Under the pieces are notes generated by a model that did no database searches, was not told the DNA's origin, and saw nothing but the letters and a program-made list of their open reading frames with translations. A stretch of DNA of 64,000 nucleotides, from NCBI RefSeq assembly GCF_005406125.1, contig NZ_BIXZ01000003.1, forward strand, positions 241,110 to 305,109, in the 5' to 3' direction. The position numbers and the translations under genes were made by a program. Positions within the stretch are counted from its first letter, which is position 1; each line of letters starts with the position of its first letter. Shown in pieces: positions 55,342 through 63,348 of the stretch. The stretch is from Haloarcula mannanilytica. GTDB taxonomy: Archaea; Halobacteriota; Halobacteria; Halobacteriales; Haloarculaceae.

Positions 55342-55731
55342 TTTCGGACTCCGTCTGGTTGGTTGGTCTGTTCTGAATTGCACAGTACTTGCTCGAATAC
55401 TTGGGCATACAGTCTCATTTTCGAGTCATTAAACTCGATCCGTTACTTATTCAAAAGCCTTTCCCTACATACATCATAACTGCTTCAGGTGGCAATAGGT
55501 GAGTGTATACCTTAATCACCCTACCATATCATTAAATACTGAGCTAACCCTAGTCGGTTCAAAATATACGAACAGTGTATCCCAAGCCACGGATGTGATT
55601 TGTCCACTGATTCGACTGAAGAGTGCCTTAACACAGCGATATTCCACAGATAATTCGAACTATGAATTGTTTACCGGAGTTTTGTTCAATATATGCGAAC
55701 ATATAAGACAGTGCGGTAAAAAGATAGCAAT
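55342..55731. promoter_or_regulatory. divergent control region between transporter operon and IclR gene
   Basis: 390 bp, AT-rich, without a gene. It must hold the promoter of the eight-gene operon (minus) and of the IclR gene (plus; TATA-like ACATATAAG at 55699-55707, 29 nt before ATG 55732). Divergent arrangement makes it the probable IclR operator site. I cannot define an operator palindrome with confidence. Confidence 0.5.
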
Positions 55732-56526
55732 ATGCCCCAAACCGGTGACAAGGACGGGCCTCGGACGCTGCAGACCGTCTCAATGGCTTCTCAGGTATTG
55801 ATGACTCTCAAAGAGCTAGATGGGGCCGGCGTGACAGAACTCGCGACCGAACTTGATATCTCGAAAAGCACTGCCCACATACATTTGACCACACTCGTAG
55901 AGAATGGGTTCGTCGTGAAACAAAACGGCCGATACGAACTCGCGCTCAAACTGTTCGCGGTCGGCGAATACGTCCGGAGCCAGAACCCATTGTATCGACA
56001 TGGAAAAGATCAGGTGGACGAACTCGCAGATAAAACGGGCCAATACGTCCACATTGTCACCGAAGAGAACGGCCGTGCTATCAACCTCTATCAGGTGAAA
56101 GGTGATACGAGCGTCAGCGGAACGTATCAGACGACAAAACCTCAGCAACGTGATTACTTGCATTATACAGCCTCGGGGAAAGCAATACTCGCTTACCTGC
56201 CCGAACAGCGTGTCAGGGAGATCCTCAACCGCCACGGGTTACCTGGACGAACAGCGAACACCATAACCGATTCCGAGGTGCTATTTGAAGAACTGGAAAA
56301 TATCCGTGAGCGTGGGTACGCATATAATGATGAAGAAGAAATCGAAGGGTTCCGCGCGATAGGTGCACCGCTCCAAACACCTGACGGCGACGTTCTGGGT
56401 TCACTGAGCGTCTCCGGACCCGCGAGTGTTCTGCAGGGGGAACGCTTCGAAGAAACTCTCCCAGAAGAAGTCATTAATTCGGCAAACATTATCGAAGTCA
56501 ATATCAACATGAGCAATCGGTCATGA
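55732..56526 (+). CDS. IclR-family transcription regulator
   Basis: 264 residues from ATG 55732 (MPQTGDKDGPRTLQTVSMAS). Winged helix-turn-helix at about 14-75 (GVTELATELDISKSTAHIHL then TTLVENGFVVKQNGRYELAL), followed by the IclR effector domain (GQYVHIVTEENGRAINLYQV near 104, LHYTASGKAILAYLPEQRV near 142, GFRAIGAPLQTPDGDVLGSL near 206). Divergent from the transporter/hydantoinase operon, which it probably controls in response to the substrate. Confidence 0.9.
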   Translation: MPQTGDKDGPRTLQTVSMASQVLMTLKELDGAGVTELATELDISKSTAHIHLTTLVENGFVVKQNGRYELALKLFAVGEYVRSQNPLYRHGKDQVDELADKTGQYVHIVTEENGRAINLYQVKGDTSVSGTYQTTKPQQRDYLHYTASGKAILAYLPEQRVREILNRHGLPGRTANTITDSEVLFEELENIRERGYAYNDEEEIEGFRAIGAPLQTPDGDVLGSLSVSGPASVLQGERFEETLPEEVINSANIIEVNINMSNRS

Positions 56527-56806
56527 GTCCACCAAACCGTTCGGACATTTTGAACGCAATATCCAACACTGAACGGGGTGGTTTCAGTTCAACCCACGCT
56601 CCAAGACCTCCACCGATGGGAATAACATATGTACTCATGTTATATCCTGCCAAGAAAAACAACTACAGCTTTCATTTCCATATCAATACTTTAATACGCC
56701 CATATCGGAATCTACAGTGGCAGAATATCTAATACTATCTCGAAATATGAGGTGTATAGCTCCAGATACCCACCAACAACTTTGTATTAGGGGTTTTAAT
56801 TATTTT
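56527..56806. other. intergenic region before the IS5 element
   Basis: 280 bp, AT-rich; short frames only. Nothing recognised. Confidence 0.4.
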
Positions 56807-57731
56807 GGCTCTGTAGTTTCGATACACTGCGCTGGATTTTACGGATATCGGACGCTCCGGCGGAGGTTGTAGACGGTGGCTTTGAGGATGATTTCACGGA
56901 ATTCAAGCCACCAGTTTCGCGCACGCACGGCACCGCAGAGCGTGCGCTTGATGCTTGAGAAGACAGTTTCAGACATGGATCGCTGGTGGTACCGATCACT
57001 GTCCATGCGGGCGTTATGAGCGTCATCGAGTGAGTTGAACAGACGGTGTTTAATCAGCGGGCGGATGCCGTTTTGACGGAGTTCGTCACGGAAGGCTTTC
57101 GCATCGACCCTTTGTCAGCAGTGAGGCTCCGAAGGTCGCCCGCGTTCCGGTGGGTGACTTGCGGGCCAATCTTGGCGTCGTGTTTCTTCGAGATAGTCGA
57201 GTGGATGTCGGTGATATACAGCGTTTCGAAATCCACCAGAGCAGTCACTTTCAACGCCCGGACGCGGTAGTCTGTGCGGTTAGCGTAGTGTCGGCTTGGC
57301 TGGTCCCGATCAAAGCCAGTTGCATCAATCGACGCGTGGCCAGTGCGTTCCTCGGCCGACACGCCGAGAAACGCACGCCACGTCTTGGTCGGAATCCGTT
57401 CAAACCAGGTGCGGAGAACCGTATAATGAGGAAGTCGTGTGAGACCAATTTCTTCCAACACACCGGGCATTTCACTCAGCAAATCAAGCGTGACACGGTA
57501 GGATTTTGCCCGCTCGATACGGAGCGAATGGGGCGTCAACATCGCCCATTCGGCAAACCCGCCACCCCCTTCGGGGTCGGCGGGTTCGTCCGGATTAGCA
57601 ACAACTGATTTAGACTTAGCGACCGTAACACGTGTGAAAAGGCGGATTTCGGATATCAAACTAATCTGCCTCTTCGCTTTCTACGGCAATAACGCAATCG
57701 CGGCGCTCTCGCCTAACGAAACTACAGAGCC
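56807..57731 (-). mobile_element. IS5-family insertion sequence, inactive
   Basis: 925 bp bounded by perfect 15-bp terminal inverted repeats GGCTCTGTAGTTTCG (56807-56821) and CGAAACTACAGAGCC (57717-57731). It contains one minus-strand transposase gene that is frameshifted. The 8 bp on either side (ATTATTTT left, GAATTTTG right) do not match, so the target duplication is lost or the flanks recombined. Confidence 0.85.
56839..57659 (-). pseudogene. IS5-family transposase, frameshifted
   Basis: The frame from 57659 gives MISEIRLFTRVTVAKSK ... GGGGFAEWAMLTPHSLRIER, ASIDATGFDRDQPSRHYANR (first DDE Asp) and LRSLTADKG, where the expected GYDAKAFRDELRQNGIRPLIKH continues in another frame from about 57113 (GSMRKPS in the original frame). 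The second frame carries DDAHNARMDSDRY, SMSETVFSSIKRTLCGAVRA and RNWWLEFREIILKATVYNLR before stop 56839. A 2-nt loss near the GYD motif best explains it. The catalytic Glu is split from the Asp residues, so the element cannot move by itself. Confidence 0.85.
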
Positions 57732-57751
57732 GAATTTTGAAGACTGTATTG

Positions 57752-57875
57752 TTCACTCGAAAGGGTGGTGTGTGAATCGGTTTGATTCTTCACATGAATC
57801 TGTGGTGTGTCCCAGACTCTAGTTCACTTGAACGGATGGTGTGTATCTACCCCTTCACGTGAAAGAGTGCTGTGT
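57752..57875. repeat. four ORB-like repeats (dyad TTCACnnGAA plus G-rich tail)
   Basis: Four direct copies start at 57752, 57789, 57823 and 57854: TTCACTCGAAAGGGTGGTGT, TTCACATGAATCTGTGGTGT, TTCACTTGAACGGATGGTGT and TTCACGTGAAAGAGTGCTGT. Each has a TTCAC/GAA dyad followed by a G-rich arm, the architecture of archaeal origin recognition boxes (ORB). Spacings are 37, 34 and 31 bp, about three helical turns. No orc1/cdc6 gene is next to them, so they may be an orphan or remnant origin, or sites of another regulator. Confidence 0.55.
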
Positions 57876-58349
57876 ATCCATTCGGTTCGTCATAGTGGTG
57901 AGTCGCTGACTCCGGAAACGGTGGATCTGGGCAACACGAAGATCGGCTACTTCGCTATGCTTAACGGGTTCCAATTGGAAGCTGAGTTTCTGACCCAGAA
58001 ACTCGCTGTGGGGTTTTAGTACACATCAACCAGTATACATAGGTAGCCGCCAGTCGGAGGCGGTCCCCGAAAAGTATCCGACACACCTGCTTACCATCGC
58101 CCACGCCCGTTCCCCGCTTGGGGCTGGAGCCGACCGAGTGCCTCTGACATGCCCCCTCACGCGCTCCATCCCCGTACTCGTCCTCTTGTTCCTTCGCTGT
58201 ACTCTGCTGTGGTCGGCTCACTCTTTCAGCAGAGTTCCGTGTAAGGACTGTCGCTTTTGCTTATTTCTAGACGAAAGGGACTTCTCTCAGAGACAACTCA
58301 CAGATTGCTGTGAGATTGAAGGGAGAGGCCAGCCAGCTACCATCTGGGA
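57876..58349. other. region after the ORB-like repeats, no clear gene
   Basis: About 470 bp. A short plus-strand frame runs across the repeats to 58019 (SLTPETVDLGNTKIGYFAML in part) but has no recognisable homology or promoter. Probably remnant DNA. Confidence 0.35.
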
Positions 58350-58502
58350 CTACTCTGGCGCAACGACATCTTCACACGTTGGACACTCTGCTCAGATGCC
58401 TTCTGTCCTATCATCGCGTTCGTATTCAACCAGAATCCAGGCCGTTGTAATACGCTCGTCGCAGTTTGGACACCGACCGAGACTCTGTGTGTCATCTGGC
58501 AT
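58350..58502 (-). pseudogene. small zinc-binding protein (DUF7837-like) broken by a stop
   Basis: From ATG 58502 the frame reads MPDDTQSLGRCPNCDERITT, then AWILVEYERDDRTEGI, stops at TGA 58392-58394, and continues in frame as AECPTCEDVVAPE to TAG 58350. Related 50-residue haloarchaeal proteins have Trp (TGG) before AECP, so a single G-to-A change made the stop. It separates the two Cys pairs (CPNC and CPTC) needed for zinc binding, so the gene is presumably dead. Confidence 0.65.
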
Positions 58503-58883
58503 GGAATGTGAATGAAAGGAAGTGTGACGGTATTCTGCCCACGCAAAACATGAACGTCGTTCCGAATAAGTGTTTATTGCGCTTTGCACATTGGCGATTT
58601 TACATGTATTTGATCGAAATAGGCAGTAGAAGCGGTCTGACAACAGGGTACGGACGGTCAGATGATAGTGACTCCCCGACGGGAGTCACGATCTCCGCCA
58701 ACTGTCCAGTCACATTGGCATAGCGAAGACCGACTGGCTATTCGTCTGGTTGCAAGAATCCTTACGAAGACTATGTCTCGTGGCGGTTCTTGAGATTAAT
58801 ATGTCATACTCTCAACGTGCAAAGCTGAGTCTATTAGAGACCTGACGTTCAGTAGCTAACTGAACAGATTGCATATCCGGTTC
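58503..58883. other. intergenic region with a hairpin
   Basis: 381 bp without a convincing gene; it contains the inverted repeat at 58668-58689. Confidence 0.4.
58668..58689. repeat. perfect 9-bp inverted repeat with 4-nt loop
   Basis: GTGACTCCC-CGAC-GGGAGTCAC. Could be a transcription or replication signal, or the subterminal hairpin of a lost IS200/IS605-type element. No tnpA or tnpB is nearby. Confidence 0.55.
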
Positions 58884-59213
58884 TCATCCAAGGAGTACCA
58901 GTCCGGCAGCACCAAGCACTGCGAGAGTCACACCCACTAAAATTAGCATACTAAATGATCTGTGCTCACCGCCTTCTTTCCATCCGTTGTGAAATGCACT
59001 CCTGTTGCGAATGAGATTGGTCCCAATCAAAACGAGTAGGCTCCCTCCCCATGCAACAACGACTGTCATGGGCCCGTCCAGGGCAACGGTCCCCACGAGC
59101 ATTTGACTGCCTCCGACAAGTAGCGCAATCACACCGCCGAGTTGTGCTTGTGTGAAACGTTGGAAGCCTGGAATGGGGCCCACCGACTGCGTGGATCCAG
59201 GGTCGGTACTCAT
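58884..59213 (-). CDS. small membrane protein, unknown function
   Basis: 109 residues from ATG 59213 (MSTDPGSTQSVGPIPGFQRF). Three hydrophobic segments at about 24-44, 48-68 and 88-108 (FSMLILVGVTLAVLGAAGLV). The in-frame start at 59225 would add four residues only. No family recognised. Confidence 0.5.
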   Translation of the reverse strand: MSTDPGSTQSVGPIPGFQRFTQAQLGGVIALLVGGSQMLVGTVALDGPMTVVVAWGGSLLVLIGTNLIRNRSAFHNGWKEGGEHRSFSMLILVGVTLAVLGAAGLVLLG

Positions 59214-59400
59214 ACACTCATCCAATCAGTCGGTCAACATAAATCTTAAGCTGCGGTGAGCAGACACAGCAAGCCGCCAGCTCAGAGCAGACACCGCAGT
59301 GACTGTCTCCTCTATATCCAGCATGCAGATTCTGTCAGGTTCTGAGGGTTTCAATAGAGCCGGTTCGGTAGTAGCCCCCAGTGGACGTTAACGAGGTCGC

Positions 59401-60052
59401 TGAGGCTACATCTGGCACGATCCAGTCCCGAGATTCAACCCAAACGATTCGACGCGAGAAGCTACGACAACGCGATCTAACCGTGGTTCGTGGGTCAGTG
59501 TCACAGCAGATAGCGAGATTACCACCGCCGATATCGAAATCTCAATCGGTCGGGTCGAGACCAATAGTCAGCATTCAGTCTCCAACTTCAAGATTGGCCG
59601 GAAAGCGAATCCGGATGATGCCGCATATCCACCGCATGACCCTGATTCGATCATTGCCGAGATGGAACTCGAAGAAGGCGATGAGTTCTGGCGCGTGTAC
59701 GAACGCAAACCACAGACTGCGGACCCTGACGAGAACCTTGCCGGTGGGTTTGTGCACGGAGATCCACGCTCCAGTCGGCAGAAACGCCAGAGCAGGTTCT
59801 CGATCGGTTAGCACTACTTCGGTCTGAATGGCAGGATTACAATTACGTGGGGAAGGTAGAGGTGACTGACGAGTTTGTCGAAAACAATCAGATCCGGGTC
59901 CAAGTGAGCACAACTCGCCGCCAAGCGAGTGACGTCAGTAACGAAGCTCAGCCGGGTGGGGGCACTCAGTACCTTCTGCAAGACGATCTTGACCCTAACA
60001 CTCAGGGCGTAACTTGGGAAGCGGTTGAAGAACTCGAATTATTTGTGAACTG
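59401..60052 (+). pseudogene. frameshifted gene of unknown function, possible toxin-cassette part
   Basis: One frame reads GSWVSVTADSEITTADIEIS ... DSIIAEMELEEGDEFWRVYE and RKPQTADPDENLAGGFVHGD, then must shift near 59765 into the frame SAETPEQVLDRLALLRSEWQ, DYNYVGKVEVTDEFVENNQI ... TWEAVEELELFVN ending at TGA 60052. No start codon precedes the first part. Both parts look like good acidic coding sequence. The family is unknown. It stands 75 bp before an immunity-like gene, like the toxin-type fragment at 60661-61628 before its own, so it may be the toxin of the first pair. Confidence 0.55.
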
Positions 60053-60127
60053 ACCACAGCACCTTTCGCTTTCACTCAACAACTGACAAGAAGAATATTG
60101 TATTTGACTCAGAATATAGTAGTTGTC

Positions 60128-60454
60128 ATGGAGTTCAACGAAAATAAGTTGATTATTGACGACACAGCTATCGGATTCCGAAGTAATGTTGGTGACGTTC
60201 TAGAAATTAACGAACTCATCTTCGTTCGGTTGGTCGTTCTGCCCGACGAGAGTGACCCAACGAACGTGCTTGCATTCGACAAGGACGGGAACAAGGTCTG
60301 GGAGATTGAATCACCTCCCGAAGAGCGGGAACAGCGATCTTACAAAAGTTTGAACCTCGTGGACGGAAACTTGCGAGTGACCAACTGGAACGGATACAGG
60401 TACCGGGTCGATGTGGATACTGGGGAAGTTACCGAAACTGGCTATACGCGATAA
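60128..60454 (+). CDS. immunity-like protein, copy 1
   Basis: 108 residues from ATG 60128 (MEFNENKLIIDDTAIGFRSN). All-beta pattern with NVLAFDKDGNKVWEIESPPE near 46, NLVDGNLRVTNWNGYRYRVD near 74 and DTGEVTETGYTR at the end. The arrangement of a [NF]-x-x-G-x-x-[VL]-W-x-I and NWNxYxYRVDxDxG motif recalls small immunity proteins that lie after polymorphic toxin tips. It is homologous to the protein at 62645-62995, with the same motif order. A cytosolic inhibitor of the preceding toxin is inferred. Confidence 0.6.
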   Translation: MEFNENKLIIDDTAIGFRSNVGDVLEINELIFVRLVVLPDESDPTNVLAFDKDGNKVWEIESPPEEREQRSYKSLNLVDGNLRVTNWNGYRYRVDVDTGEVTETGYTR

Positions 60455-60504
60455 TTCAGACGGCTCGTGTATCGCTCCCTCTTTTCGTTCGTCAAGCCAT
60501 TGCC

Positions 60505-60660
60505 CTGAACTGAACAAACTCCGCGGGGAGGGTGTAAGACCACTGATCAAACATCGTGAGTCCCGACCCATCGATCACGCTCACAACGCGCGGATCGATG
60601 GGCCTCGATACCCCAACGGGCGATGTGTGAAACCGTCTTTTCAACTATCAGGCGCACGCT
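60505..60660 (+). pseudogene. IS5-type transposase fragment (copy 1)
   Basis: The frame reads LNKLRGEGVRPLIKHRESRP then IDHAHNARIDGPRY, and after a 1-nt slip continues as MCETVFSTIRRTLG. It matches the catalytic C-terminal part of the fragment at 63018-63348 almost base for base, but in the other orientation. It ends abruptly where the toxin-type frame begins. Confidence 0.75.
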
Positions 60661-61628
60661 CGGACACCCCAGAAGGTCTACGATCTGAATACCAAGCAAC
60701 GGAAGCTCTCAGCCCGATACTTCCGAGATGCCGACCTTGGCGGTCGCTCCCCGTCGGAACTGGAAGCTGCCGGGAAGCTGATGGCCGAAAACAACCCCAA
60801 GCAGGTCTCACGGATGCTGCGTCGGATGGACGATTCGGGGCAGCAGGCGTTTCTCGATCCTGACATGGACCCGGCGGTGCGGCGGAATTTGTACGACGGG
60901 TGGAAAGCAGGTCGGTTGGTGTCGGCAGGGGATGCGGCCGCGACAGCACGTAAGTACAAGCGAGTCGATGGGAATGTCAAACTCGATTCGGACATAGATA
61001 TTGACGGGGTTCCCAACCGTCCAGGGATCACCAAGAAAGAACAATTCCGTGCAATACTAACCCACGATTCACCTCGCGTCCGTAATACTTGGATGCGGAC
61101 GGTCAGTGCAGAAGGTATCGATCAAGCCGATATCGATCTGGCTCTCAACCGTTACTACTCAATACGAAGATCGGTCATACGCCCTATCGGTTTTTGACAG
61201 GTAAAAGAGCGAATCGGCTAGACGGCAAAGCTACGGACCCTCACAAAGATGGCTCGATCGCAATCGAATTCGAACCCAGTAGTCAGGATCAATTATACAG
61301 AGTCACTTCTGGCCGTCCAGAGGGTGAGTTTCTGGTTAGGAAATCGAAATTGAGTCGACTAGAAACGCGAATGGAAGTAATGAATCGGTTAGCACTCAAA
61401 GAGGGTTGGGGAGATTACGACTCCGTGTCAAAAGTTCAGATAGGCAGGAGCGAAACCGCACGGATACGCGTGAGTACAACGTCAGAAGTGGTGGACGGCA
61501 CCGTTGAAGGTGATGCAATTACCCGAGATGGTGGCTTCACTCAATATCAGATTGTAAGTGGCAGAATTGAGGATGATTGGAGTTGGGCATCCCCTCGCGG
61601 TCTTCAGAAATGGCTGAAAGAAAATTAG
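60661..61628 (+). pseudogene. polymorphic-toxin-like C-terminal cassette A, truncated and frameshifted
   Basis: Frame 1 begins at the IS fragment border (RTPQKVYDLNTKQRKLSARY ... SPSELEAAGKLMAENN, then MLRRMDDSGQQAFLDPDMDP and DADIDLALNRYYS-type sequence). Near 61160 the coding signal moves to a second frame (NTKIGHTPYRFLTGKRANRL ... EFEPSSQDQLYRVTSGRPEG, IVSGRIEDDWSWASPRGLQK) ending at TAG 61626-61628. The helical, charged pre-toxin region followed by a small compact domain is like the tip of large secreted toxins. The 5' part, including any export domain, is missing. The toxin fold is not recognised. Its stop codon is the target of an IS insertion. Confidence 0.55.
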
Positions 61629-62608
61629 GGCCTTGTTTAGACGCCTGAATTCATGCGTTTGAGCGGTCGAGCGCTAGTTCGACGTTTCTGACAGCACACT
61701 TGAGAACGAGTTCGCGGAACTGTCCGAACCAGGTTCTCGCTCGCACGATCTCGCCGTATTTGCGCCGAAGCGCGAAAAACGTCGCTTCGATGTTTGACCG
61801 TTGATGGTACGTCGTATCATCAAGCAACACATTATTTGCGACGCCGTGCCAGCCGAACTGGCGGTGCTTGATCACGGGATTGATACCCTCAGACCGAAGC
61901 TTGTGACGAAGTAGCTCCCAATCGTAGCCTTTGTCGGCGGTTAAAACGCTCAGTTTGTCTAGGTTTCGTGTGAGGGGCTGCCAGGCAATCTGGGTAACGT
62001 GCGGTTGTTTCATCGAGCAATGTATATCTAGAATCGCACCAGTTTTGCAATCGATCAACGCGGACGTTTTCACCGCTCTGACGGTGTAATTCGTCCGTTT
62101 TGCGTAGTGTTGGCTCGCCGCGACGCGATCCATGCCAGTTGCGTCGATTGCCTGGATTTCGCCGGTGTCTTGCAGCTCCGCCGAGAGTTGTAGAAGTCGC
62201 CGCCAGACCGGCATTTTCAGCGTCTGCATGCGCGCATAGACGGTGGTAAAATCGGGCAACTCAACCGGGTCTAGACCGAGAATCCGATCGATACGCGGCA
62301 TCTCGTATAGAACGTCCAGCAGCTGTCGATACGGCAGATCAAGGTAGGTTTTGAGGCCGTGAATCGACACGATCACCCAGTCGGCGTAGCCGCCGTCACC
62401 GCGCCGTAATGCGGGTTTCGCGTTTCCAACGACGGCTTTTTGAGCGAGCGTTACGTTTTTTTCTCGTGAAGCGGGCTAGCTTCGTCAACACAACCAAGCC
62501 TACCCGCTTCACTTCCTAGTAAGTTAGATATTTAGCGACAGCTACTAGGAATACGATACTAGTTCAAGAGGCTCTGAGCCACGCTATTTCGAACGTCTAA
62601 ACAAGGCC
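61629..62608 (-). mobile_element. complete IS5-family insertion sequence
   Basis: 980 bp with perfect 15-bp terminal inverted repeats GGCCTTGTTTAGACG (61629-61643) and CGTCTAAACAAGGCC (62594-62608) and a perfect 8-bp target duplication AAAATTAG, the duplication length common in this family's haloarchaeal groups. The intact borders show a recent insertion. It separates the toxin-type fragment from the immunity-like gene. Confidence 0.92.
61651..62475 (-). CDS. IS5-family transposase (start region disrupted)
   Basis: From GTG 62376 to TAA/TAG 61651 there are 241 codons; the same frame is open back to 62475 (NVTLAQKAVVGNAKPALRRG then DGGYADWVIVSIHGLKTYLD) but has no start. DDE residues: IQAIDATGMDRVAASQHYAK, VLTADKGYDWELLRHKL and SNIEATFFALRRKYGEIVRA. 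The natural N-terminus TKLARFTRK is in another frame just upstream, reached across a run of seven A (62456-62462); one A fewer would join them. Either a frameshift mutation or ribosomal slippage on the A run. Otherwise the gene looks whole. Confidence 0.8.
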   Translation of the reverse strand, partial: PASREKNVTLAQKAVVGNAKPALRRGDGGYADWVIVSIHGLKTYLDLPYRQLLDVLYEMPRIDRILGLDPVELPDFTTVYARMQTLKMPVWRRLLQLSAELQDTGEIQAIDATGMDRVAASQHYAKRTNYTVRAVKTSALIDCKTGAILDIHCSMKQPHVTQIAWQPLTRNLDKLSVLTADKGYDWELLRHKLRSEGINPVIKHRQFGWHGVANNVLLDDTTYHQRSNIEATFFALRRKYGEIVRARTWFGQFRELVLKCAVRNVELALDRSNA

Positions 62609-62644
62609 AAAATTAGTTATGTCTGGTGGGATTACTGCTGATAC

Positions 62645-62995
62645 ATGAGTGAAATTTCGCATGCCGGGAACACCCTCAAAATCGGGAATGAGGACATTCA
62701 CTTAAGATCTGAAATAAAAGAGGTTACTCAGCTTCCGAACAAAATTTTAGTAACGATAATGGCTGACCCGGACGATAGGCCAGAAACCCTATCAAACATT
62801 GTTTGCTATTCATATAACGGTGATTTTCTCTGGTCAATTGACGTGCCAGATAGATCCGCAAGCTATGGCGAACCATCTTATAAGGGCGTTGTAGTGGAGG
62901 ACGGAAACGTATACGCCTACAATTGGAACACATACAAGTACCGAGTAGATTTGGACGATGGAAGCATCGAAGAGTTACACAAGGCGGGTAAGTGA
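62645..62995 (+). CDS. immunity-like protein, copy 2
   Basis: 116 residues from ATG 62645 (MSEISHAGNTLKIGNEDIHL). Same motif order as the protein at 60128: NIVCYSYNGDFLWSIDVPDR near 51, YKGVVVEDGNVYAYNWNTYK near 79 and YRVDLDDGSIEEL. Without the IS element it would start 28 bp after the toxin-type stop codon, so the two formed a toxin-immunity pair. Intact reading frame, so it may still be made from a new promoter or one in the IS end. Confidence 0.6.
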   Translation: MSEISHAGNTLKIGNEDIHLRSEIKEVTQLPNKILVTIMADPDDRPETLSNIVCYSYNGDFLWSIDVPDRSASYGEPSYKGVVVEDGNVYAYNWNTYKYRVDLDDGSIEELHKAGK

Positions 62996-63017
62996 GAGAC
63001 ACCGAAAAATTGGCCAT

Positions 63018-63348
63018 CTATTGAATAGCTTTTCTTGGCTGTGGTGAATCACCAGATATCGCTTGATTTCGTGGTTTTAGAGACTGCTTGATGTTGTGAA
63101 CCATACACATCAGGACGAGTTCACGAAACTCACCGTACCAGGTTCGCGCACTCACGGCGTCGCCGAGCGTGCGCTTGATCGTCGAGAAGACGGTTTCACA
63201 CATCGCTCGTTGGCGGTATCGAGGCCCATCGATCCGCGCGTTGTGCGCGTGATCGATGGGCCGGAACTCACGATGTTTGATCAGTGGTCTTACGCCCTCT
63301 TCGCAGAGTTATTCACGCAACTCCATCAAATCTTAGCATTTATCTGCA
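63018..63348 (-). pseudogene. IS5-type transposase fragment (copy 2)
   Basis: Minus-strand frame with two internal stops: DKC-stop-DLMELRE-stop-LCEEGVRPLIKHREFRP then IDHAHNARIDGPRYRQRAMC, ETVFSTIKRTLGDAVSARTW, YGEFRELVLMCMVHNIKQSL, ending at TAG 63018. The 5' half is missing. It borders directly on toxin-like cassette B. Same element type as the fragment at 60505-60660, in opposite orientation. Confidence 0.8.

Larger units (their letters stand above)
61621..62616. repeat. 8-bp target-site duplication of the IS5 element
   Basis: AAAATTAG at 61621-61628 and at 62609-62616 flank the element directly outside its terminal inverted repeats. The left copy contains the toxin stop codon TAG. Confidence 0.88.

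Noticed and set aside
62456..62462. Classical minus-one programmed frameshift on the A run
   Set aside because: Joining the frames needs a plus-one (or minus-two) shift, not the minus-one slip typical of IS elements, so mutation or read error is likelier.
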